From NCBI GenBank assembly GCA_945861255.1, contig CAMAUG010000003.1:1-29643 (forward strand): a DNA stretch of 29,643 bases, given 5' to 3'. This stretch comes from Candidatus Sulfopaludibacter sp. SbA3. Lineage in GTDB: Bacteria > Acidobacteriota > Terriglobia > Bryobacterales > Bryobacteraceae. Positions 24,454 through 29,643 of the stretch are shown here, piece after piece. The position numbers and the translations under genes are program-made. The notes beneath the pieces were generated by a model, which saw nothing but the letters and a program-made list of their open reading frames with translations, was not told the DNA's origin and ran no database searches. How positions within the stretch are numbered: position 1 is the stretch's first letter; the number at the start of each line of letters is the position of its first letter.

Positions 24454-26930
24454 ATTTCGAGCGCGCCTGGGCGCTGGCTGTGGTCTGGCTGCCGCTCGCG
24501 TGGGCGTGGTATGAATGGCCGCGCACGCGGCGGCGTGTTCCCCTGGCGCTCAAGGCAGCCGCTTTCACGTTCATCCTGCTGGCGCTGGCCATGCCGCGGC
24601 TTTCCATCTCCACCAGTAGGATCGCACTGGGCGTGTTGGTGGATACCTCCGCCAGCGTTTCGGCGGCCGATCTGGAGCGCGCGGCGAAGATTGCCGCGGA
24701 GTTGAACTCCAATCGCGGTTCCAACACCATGCGGGTAGCGCCCTTCGCGCGCGCCACTCGCGTCGCCGATGTCAACGAACAGCAGCGCCCCTGGAAACTG
24801 CGCTCAACCTCCGGCGAAGCCGGCCGCGCCACCGATCTGGAAGCCGCCGTTCGCGAAACCATAGCCACCCTGCCTCCAGGCATGCTCCCCCGTTTGGCGC
24901 TGATTTCCGACGGCAAGGAGAACCGCGGCAGCATCGCGCGCGCGGCATGGCAGGCGAGGGAATCCGGCATTCCCATCGACACCTACGCCATGGCGGGCCG
25001 CCCCCAGCCGGCATTGCGCCTGGAATCCGTCAGCATGCCGGCCAACGCTTTTACCGGAGAGCCTTTCACCATTGGCCTGATGGTTTCCGCTCCTAAATCC
25101 ACGCCCGCCCAAGTGGAGCTGAGCGCGGAAGGCCGTCCGCTGGGCACCTCCCAAGTCACGCTGGCGGCCGGCGCCAATCCGATTCGCTTGCGGGCCAGTC
25201 TGGACACGGCGGGCGCGCTCGATCTGCACATCACCGTGAATGCCGGCGCGTCCGGCGAGCTGCGCGTCAACCAGGCCGTCATGATCCGTAAGCCCCGCCT
25301 GTTGTATCTTTCCCAAGATCCGGTGGGCATCGATAGGCACTTGCCCGGCGCGCTGGCCGCAGCGCAATTCGATGTGCGCCGTGCCGAGGACTTCGGAGTG
25401 CAAAAACTTTCCGATTATCAATTGGTAGTGCTCAATAACTGGGATCTGGAGAAGATCCCCGCCGCGCGCAAAAATGAAATCGAAGCCTACGTCAAGCAAG
25501 GCGGAGGCATCGTCGTCATCGGCGGCGAAAGCAACGTCTACAACACGGAGAAGAAGACCGAAGACGCTCTGGACCGCACGCTTCCCGCCAAGTTACTACC
25601 GCCGCGCTCTATGGAAGGTACGGTCGTCGTGCTGATCATCGATAAGAGCTCTTCCATGGAAGGCCCGAAAATGGAGCTTGCCAGGCAGGCTGCCACCGGC
25701 GCCGTCTCCAACCTGCGCCCGGTCGACTCCGTGGGCGTGCTGATTTTCGACAATTCTTTCCGCTGGGCCATACCCATCCGCAGAGCCGACGATCGCGCTG
25801 CCCTCAACGCCATCATCGCCGGAATCTTCCCCGATGGCGGCACGCAGATCGCGCCCGCGCTCAATGAGGCATATCAAAAAATTCTTCCCACGCAGGCTAC
25901 CTACCGCCACATCCTACTGCTCACCGACGGTATTTCCGAGGAAGGCAACAGTTACGCGGTGGCGCGCGAAGCCAAGCTCCAGAAGGTCACCGTCTCCACC
26001 ATCGGCCTGGGCAGCGACGTGCACCGCGAATACCTGGAGAAAATCGCGGAATTGGCGGAAGGGAAGTTCTATTTCCTCCGGGAGCCTTCAGGCCTGGAGC
26101 AAATCGTGCTCAAGGACGTCATGGAGCATTCCGGCACCACGGCCGTGGAAAAACCTCTCCGGCCGGAAGTCGCGAAGCACAGCGAGATTCTGGAAGGTGT
26201 CGATTTCGCCGCGGCGCCGCCGCTCAAAGGTTACGTGCGGTTTGAAGCCAAACCGTCGGCCGAAACCATCTTGCGCTTCGACGCGCGTGAACCTCTATTG
26301 ATGCGCTGGCAATACGGACTGGGACGCGCCGCCATCTTCACCTCCGACGCCAAGAGCCGCTGGGCCTCCGAATGGGTCTCCTGGCCCGGCTTCGATAAAT
26401 TCTGGACCAACCTCTCGCGCGATCTGCTGCCCCACAGGCAATCCGGCGACGCCACCGCCGAATACGACAGCGCCAACGGCGACCTGGCCGTGGAATACCG
26501 TTTGACCGGCGGCGTGGAAGAACCGAAGTCGATTCCAGCGATCTACGCGCTCGGTCCAGGCGACTTCAAAAAGCAGGTCGATGTCAGGAAAGTGGGCGAG
26601 GGAGTCTACCGCGGCCGTCTTCCCATCGGCGCACGGCAAGGCTTGTTCCGCGTCCGCCCTCTGGCCGAATCGCACGCATTTCCGGAGGTCGGTCTCTACC
26701 GCCCCGAGGCCGAGCTGAGTGAATATGGCTCCAACCCGGCGCTGCTCAAGCGAGTCTCCGAATTTACGGGCGGCCGCTTCGAGCCCGACGCCAAGTCCGC
26801 TTATAACACCAATGGCCGCACTCTAGCTTCGACGCTTTCACTGTGGCCCGGATTGCTGGCTTTGGCGATCGCGCTGAGCATCGCGGAGTTGGTAATGCGC
26901 AAATGGAACGGCATTTTCCAGAGAAGCTGA
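24450..26930 (+). CDS. Large membrane protein with two VWA domains and a GATase1-like segment
   Basis: The product has 826 residues. ATG 24450 is preferred over ATG 24435 because GGAGG (24437-24441) lies 8 nt upstream of it. Two N-terminal spans (about 7-21 and 32-49) precede a first VWA-like domain with MIDAS DTSAS (65-69). A beta-sandwich (about 195-280) leads to a glutamine-amidotransferase-like segment (about 283-385; the GGGIVVIGGESN turn, but no catalytic Cys). A second VWA domain has DKSSSM (398-403), PDGGTQIAPAL and LLLTDGISEEGN. Another strand-rich region and a C-terminal span (about 801-817) follow. It closes the moxR cluster; overlap with the upstream gene suggests a stable membrane complex. 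Many relatives are annotated only as VWA or GATase proteins, so the role is unknown. Confidence 0.88.
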   Translation: MNFERAWALAVVWLPLAWAWYEWPRTRRRVPLALKAAAFTFILLALAMPRLSISTSRIALGVLVDTSASVSAADLERAAKIAAELNSNRGSNTMRVAPFARATRVADVNEQQRPWKLRSTSGEAGRATDLEAAVRETIATLPPGMLPRLALISDGKENRGSIARAAWQARESGIPIDTYAMAGRPQPALRLESVSMPANAFTGEPFTIGLMVSAPKSTPAQVELSAEGRPLGTSQVTLAAGANPIRLRASLDTAGALDLHITVNAGASGELRVNQAVMIRKPRLLYLSQDPVGIDRHLPGALAAAQFDVRRAEDFGVQKLSDYQLVVLNNWDLEKIPAARKNEIEAYVKQGGGIVVIGGESNVYNTEKKTEDALDRTLPAKLLPPRSMEGTVVVLIIDKSSSMEGPKMELARQAATGAVSNLRPVDSVGVLIFDNSFRWAIPIRRADDRAALNAIIAGIFPDGGTQIAPALNEAYQKILPTQATYRHILLLTDGISEEGNSYAVAREAKLQKVTVSTIGLGSDVHREYLEKIAELAEGKFYFLREPSGLEQIVLKDVMEHSGTTAVEKPLRPEVAKHSEILEGVDFAAAPPLKGYVRFEAKPSAETILRFDAREPLLMRWQYGLGRAAIFTSDAKSRWASEWVSWPGFDKFWTNLSRDLLPHRQSGDATAEYDSANGDLAVEYRLTGGVEEPKSIPAIYALGPGDFKKQVDVRKVGEGVYRGRLPIGARQGLFRVRPLAESHAFPEVGLYRPEAELSEYGSNPALLKRVSEFTGGRFEPDAKSAYNTNGRTLASTLSLWPGLLALAIALSIAELVMRKWNGIFQRS

Positions 26931-26950
26931 CCAAGCGCGGAACGCGTTGG
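26931..26950 (+). terminator. Stem-loop right after the moxR cluster
   Basis: CCAA-G-CGCG-GAA-CGCGTTGG can fold as CCAA/TTGG plus CGCG/CGCG with one bulged G and a 3-nt loop, starting at the first base after the stop codon. It lacks a following T-run, so it is only a candidate terminator. Confidence 0.35.
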
Positions 26951-27063
26951 TTGGCTCCCGCAAGACGGTACGCCGTTTACTCGCGGAGCCGCTGGCCCAA
27001 GTCTTCAAATCCTTAATACGCCGGAATATCGATCGGAACCGAGCACAGCGCTTCGTACTTCAA

Positions 27064-27098
27064 TTACGCTTGACGTAACGCATACCAACCGCTATCTT
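27064..27098 (+). promoter_or_regulatory. higBA promoter with overlapping inverted-repeat operator
   Basis: TTGACG (27070-27075) and TATCTT (27093-27098) are 17 bp apart, an ideal -35/-10 spacing. An inverted repeat TTACG-CTTGA-CGTAA (27064-27078) covers the -35 box. In higBA and similar modules the antitoxin binds such a palindrome to repress its own operon; that it does so here is inference. The -10 ends 5 nt before the TTG start at 27104. Confidence 0.55.
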
Positions 27099-27103
27099 GA
27101 AAC

Positions 27104-27388
27104 TTGATAGTCAGCTACCGCGATTCGCGGACCAGGGACTTTGCGGCCGGCAAACGGGTCAAAGCGTTCTCTGGAATCGACCGATCCGCCCGCATGAAAC
27201 TCGATCGTCTGGAATCTGCCACGTCGCTGCGAGACCTCGCCGTTCTGCCTGGCAACCGCTTCGAAAATCTGGCGGGGGATCGCAAGGGCCAGTACAGCAT
27301 TCGGATCAACGCTCAATGGCGCGTCTGTTTTGAGTGGCCCTCTGGCGCGCCTGGGCCGGTCAACGTGGATATCGTGGACTATCACTGA
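27104..27388 (+). CDS. higB: HigB/RelE-family toxin
   Basis: The product has 94 residues. The RelE-superfamily pattern of HigB is plain: MIVSYRDSRTRDFAAGKRVK, a central helix region with RSARMKLDRLESATSLRDLA, then the core LPGNRFENLAGDRKGQYSIR and INAQWRVCFEWPSG. Conserved basic and aromatic residues (R73, W72, K61, H94) include those expected at the mRNA-cleaving site, but which are catalytic here is not certain. HigB toxins cut mRNA at the ribosome and stop growth when the labile antitoxin is lost. The gene uses a TTG start (supported by the family's MI-xS start pattern and the promoter 5 nt upstream). The antitoxin gene follows after 31 bp. Confidence 0.87.
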   Translation: MIVSYRDSRTRDFAAGKRVKAFSGIDRSARMKLDRLESATSLRDLAVLPGNRFENLAGDRKGQYSIRINAQWRVCFEWPSGAPGPVNVDIVDYH

Positions 27389-27419
27389 AGCATGCGCGTT
27401 TCGCTAGAAGGAGCATTGT

Positions 27420-27728
27420 ATGGCCCAGACCCTGATTCACCCCGGCGAACACCTCGCCGAAGAACTCAAAGCCCTCGGCATGAGCGCCGCGGCGTTTGCG
27501 CGACAGCTCGACGTGCCCACCAACCGGATCACGGAGATCTTGAACGGCCAGCGTTCGGTCACCGGAGACACCGCCTTGCGCCTGGCCCACTTCTTCGGCA
27601 CCAGCGCCGCCTTCTGGCTCAATCTCCAGAGCCTCCACGACCTGCGCGTCGCCGAGCGCAAGGCCGGCAAATCCATCCGCTCTCTCCCAACCCTGAAACC
27701 AAGCGGCCGCACCCATGCGCCGGTTTAG
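27420..27728 (+). CDS. higA: HigA-family antitoxin (XRE HTH)
   Basis: The product has 102 residues. The HTH is typical for HigA: IHPGEHLAEELKALGMSAAA, then FARQLDVPTNRITEILNGQR, then the conserved ALRLAHFFGTSAAFWLNLQS. It neutralises the toxin and normally represses the operon by binding DNA as a dimer; the inverted repeat overlapping the -35 upstream is a likely target. ATG 27420 follows AAGGAG by about 7 nt, a proper ribosome site, unlike the toxin gene. The order toxin-first is the standard higBA arrangement. The gene ends 13 bp from the convergent stop of the DCC/LMF protein. Both genes look intact, so the module may be functional. Confidence 0.9.
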   Translation: MAQTLIHPGEHLAEELKALGMSAAAFARQLDVPTNRITEILNGQRSVTGDTALRLAHFFGTSAAFWLNLQSLHDLRVAERKAGKSIRSLPTLKPSGRTHAPV

Positions 27729-27741
27729 AAGTGCGGTGGTC

Positions 27742-29565
27742 TCACCGTTCGCCTTCGTCCTGCCCGGGGCGGAGCGCGACGGCCGGCAAGTATTGACCCT
27801 TCGGCTCGCGCGTCCACCATTCTCCGGTACGGCGGCGCGTGGCGAAATCGGAAAACTTGTATTCGTACACCATCGCGCGCACGTAACGCGGTGGCTGCCC
27901 CGGGAACGGATTGTACGCCAGCAACCCCGTGACGGTGGGCGACCCCTCCAGCAGCCGCACGGCCATATTGGCAAACCAGGGATTCGACTGGTAGTTGCCC
28001 AGCGCGGCGAACCACATTTGCCAATCCAACCGGGGCTGATGCGGAGCGGCCCACCGCGGTGCGCGGCCCAACGCGCCGGGCTTATAACGGAATTCGTACG
28101 CCTGCCACGCGAGGCCGTCCGCCGACCCCTCCACGATAATTTCATTGCGCGTGGTGGTCATCACCGCGAACAGACCATACGTGTTCACGATCTGCAACGG
28201 AGCGGTGTAACGAACTGCCACGGCGAGCGGCGCGGGAACTGAAACAAGTAACGTTTGGGCCAGCCGGATGAGTCCCAGCGTCAGGATCGTTGCGGCGGCA
28301 ATCAGCGGCGCGCTCACGCGTCTGCGACGCACGTCCACGCCGGGCTCGATCGCCGTCAATCGCGCACCTTGCGGCATCCAGCGCCCCACGGCCCGATCGT
28401 CGAACAAGAAAATACACAGCGCGATGGCCAGCAGATTGAAGAAGGTATAGTTGCCCGAGAGCAGGATCAACACCTGCAAGCCGATCAAGCAACTCGCCGC
28501 GAACATCCGCATGCGCCGTGGAAAGAAAATCAGAAATGGGATGGCCAGCTCCACTACAATCACCGCCAACGTGGACGCGCGCTGCAAGCTCGAAGGCAAT
28601 TTTTCGGCATACCAGGCCAGAACCGTCGGCAGCGGCTGCGTGTGGTAGTGAAAATCGAGTGCCGTCAGATTCCTCCACGTGCTATCCCCGCTGAGCAACT
28701 TCACCGCGCCGGAAAGAAAAAACAAGCGGAACACCAGCCACCGGAACATCCATGGAATCGCACGATTGCGCCCCAGGAATATCGCCAGGAAACCAGCCTC
28801 CAGCAGCAGTGAGTCCCATTGGAAGGAGAGGAACTCCTGGCCGATCGCGCTAAAGGACAGGTACAGACAAAAGAGAAGAATCACGACGAGCCGCTGGAAT
28901 CGCCCGCCTTGAAACCCCGTGACCAGCAGAATGATCGCCAGCACGACGCCCATCAAGCACATTCCCTGGAGCGCCGTATCGTCGGCCCCCAGCCAGAAAA
29001 TGCTGGGTACGGCAAGGAAACGGATGGCGCCGCCACCGTTCGCCGCCACGCTTTTCGCGATCGATTCCAGATAGATCACCGCGGGTGAAATCCCGTTCGA
29101 TCCGAACAAGCCCACCACCTGCCCCGCCAGCGATGCGAACGCGAGCGCATAGATCAACGCAAGCGCCCGCAGGAAAAGCCATTGCGCGGCCGCGAACCTG
29201 GCGGGCTCTATCCGGGCGCCGAACATGAGCCGGGTAAGGTGGTAGAAAAAATTCCGGCGCCGCGCGATGAAGCGATAGCACAGTTCGCTTGGCCCGGCCA
29301 CCCAGCGGTAGAGCGAAAGCTTTTCGAGCGACTCAAAAACCGCTCGCGCGCCGCCCGCTACGCTGCCGTCGGGCCGAACCAGTTGCACGGATTGCACGTA
29401 CGCCTCGGTCGGAATTTGGGGAAACCGCGGCCCCACGTCCTGGGAGGCCAGATATTCGATGCGCTCCCCCGTCAGTTGCTTCCAATAATCCAGCCACATC
29501 CGGCAGAACCCGCATTTGCCGTCATAGATGAGAACGGGGCGGGGTTCGGACATCTCCTCCAGCAT
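27742..29565 (-). CDS. DCC thioredoxin-like domain fused to lipase-maturation-factor-type membrane protein
   Basis: The product has about 607 residues from ATG 29565 (ATG 29553 and a TTG at 29601 are alternatives; none has a well-spaced ribosome site). The N-terminal 120 residues are a DCC1-like domain with the redox motif YDGKCGFC (C18/C21). The rest has many hydrophobic spans (for example LALIYALAFASLAGQVVGLF, ILLVTGFQGG, LVVILLFCLYLSFSAIGQEF) and conserved pieces of the lipase maturation factor family: QWDSLLLEAGFLAIFLGR, HYHTQPLPTVLAWY, FFPRRMRMFAASCLIGLQVL and, near the C-terminus, YEFRYKPGALGRAPRWAAPH and QMWFAALGNYQSNPWF. LMF1-type proteins assist folding of disulfide-bonded lipases; in bacteria the client is usually unknown, and no lipase gene is in this window. 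The DCC part may supply disulfide exchange, which is inference. Confidence 0.85.
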   Translation of the reverse strand: MLEEMSEPRPVLIYDGKCGFCRMWLDYWKQLTGERIEYLASQDVGPRFPQIPTEAYVQSVQLVRPDGSVAGGARAVFESLEKLSLYRWVAGPSELCYRFIARRRNFFYHLTRLMFGARIEPARFAAAQWLFLRALALIYALAFASLAGQVVGLFGSNGISPAVIYLESIAKSVAANGGGAIRFLAVPSIFWLGADDTALQGMCLMGVVLAIILLVTGFQGGRFQRLVVILLFCLYLSFSAIGQEFLSFQWDSLLLEAGFLAIFLGRNRAIPWMFRWLVFRLFFLSGAVKLLSGDSTWRNLTALDFHYHTQPLPTVLAWYAEKLPSSLQRASTLAVIVVELAIPFLIFFPRRMRMFAASCLIGLQVLILLSGNYTFFNLLAIALCIFLFDDRAVGRWMPQGARLTAIEPGVDVRRRRVSAPLIAAATILTLGLIRLAQTLLVSVPAPLAVAVRYTAPLQIVNTYGLFAVMTTTRNEIIVEGSADGLAWQAYEFRYKPGALGRAPRWAAPHQPRLDWQMWFAALGNYQSNPWFANMAVRLLEGSPTVTGLLAYNPFPGQPPRYVRAMVYEYKFSDFATRRRTGEWWTREPKGQYLPAVALRPGQDEGER

Positions 29566-29643
29566 AGGGGATATCGCTCGACCCCCGCCGCGCGGGATCA
29601 AGCGAGAGTCTCGTCGGCGCCTGACCTCTTCACCAGAGAGCTG

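Overview
The window looks like a piece of a chromosome from a GC-rich Gram-negative soil bacterium, most likely an acidobacterium of the Solibacter/Bryobacter type. That is an inference from gene content: an exported VOC protein beside an exported acetamidase/formamidase-like protein, a PQQ dehydrogenase with a separate c-type cytochrome, a cytochrome c fused to a PHM-like copper monooxygenase, many signal peptides of the '...AxAQ' kind, and a moxR/DUF58/VWA cluster. No 16S gene or other decisive marker is present.

Layout. Positions 1-1018 (minus) hold the 5' part of a small-molecule O-methyltransferase, cut by the window edge, and a small secreted CusF-like protein that has lost its metal ligands. 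Positions 1249-3214 (plus) are a two-gene unit of exported proteins (double VOC domain, acetamidase/formamidase-like). A secreted parallel beta-helix protein (3390-4580), an O-acetylhomoserine sulfhydrylase-like PLP enzyme (4722-6023), and a translationally coupled PQQ dehydrogenase/cytochrome c pair (6293-8712) follow. The cytochrome c-PHM fusion lies convergent to them on the minus strand (8879-10114). Then come a broken HTH antitoxin-like gene (10153-10358), a secreted M20 metallopeptidase (10582-11994) and a minus-strand NHL propeller with a Cys-rich repeat (12036-13400).

Positions 13575-15131 look like an accessory patch: two overlapping genes for small unknown membrane proteins, whose base composition looks AT-richer than the neighbours, followed by an IS1-family transposase tail joined to the head of a P63C-domain gene. 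After it come a long, eukaryote-like GMP synthase (15178-16929) and, convergent to it, a 1029-residue protein of unknown function ending in propeller-like repeats (16996-20085). A tRNA-Ser(UGA) precedes a complete moxR-DUF58-BatA/VWA-VWA cluster (20500-26930). A higBA toxin-antitoxin module with its own promoter/operator (27070-27728) and a DCC/lipase-maturation-factor-like membrane protein (27742-29565, minus) close the window.

Two things stand out beyond individual genes. First, six plus-strand genes have a -10-like hexamer ending only 6-7 nt before the start codon and no Shine-Dalgarno sequence, which predicts leaderless transcripts; other genes here have normal GGAGG sites. Second, the 1029-residue protein and the two-gene membrane pair do not match any family I recognise and are the best candidates for undescribed biology. 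No CRISPR array and no intact transposon was found. No gene-free stretch exceeds 300 bases; the two longest (6024-6292 and 20086-20359) are described as features.
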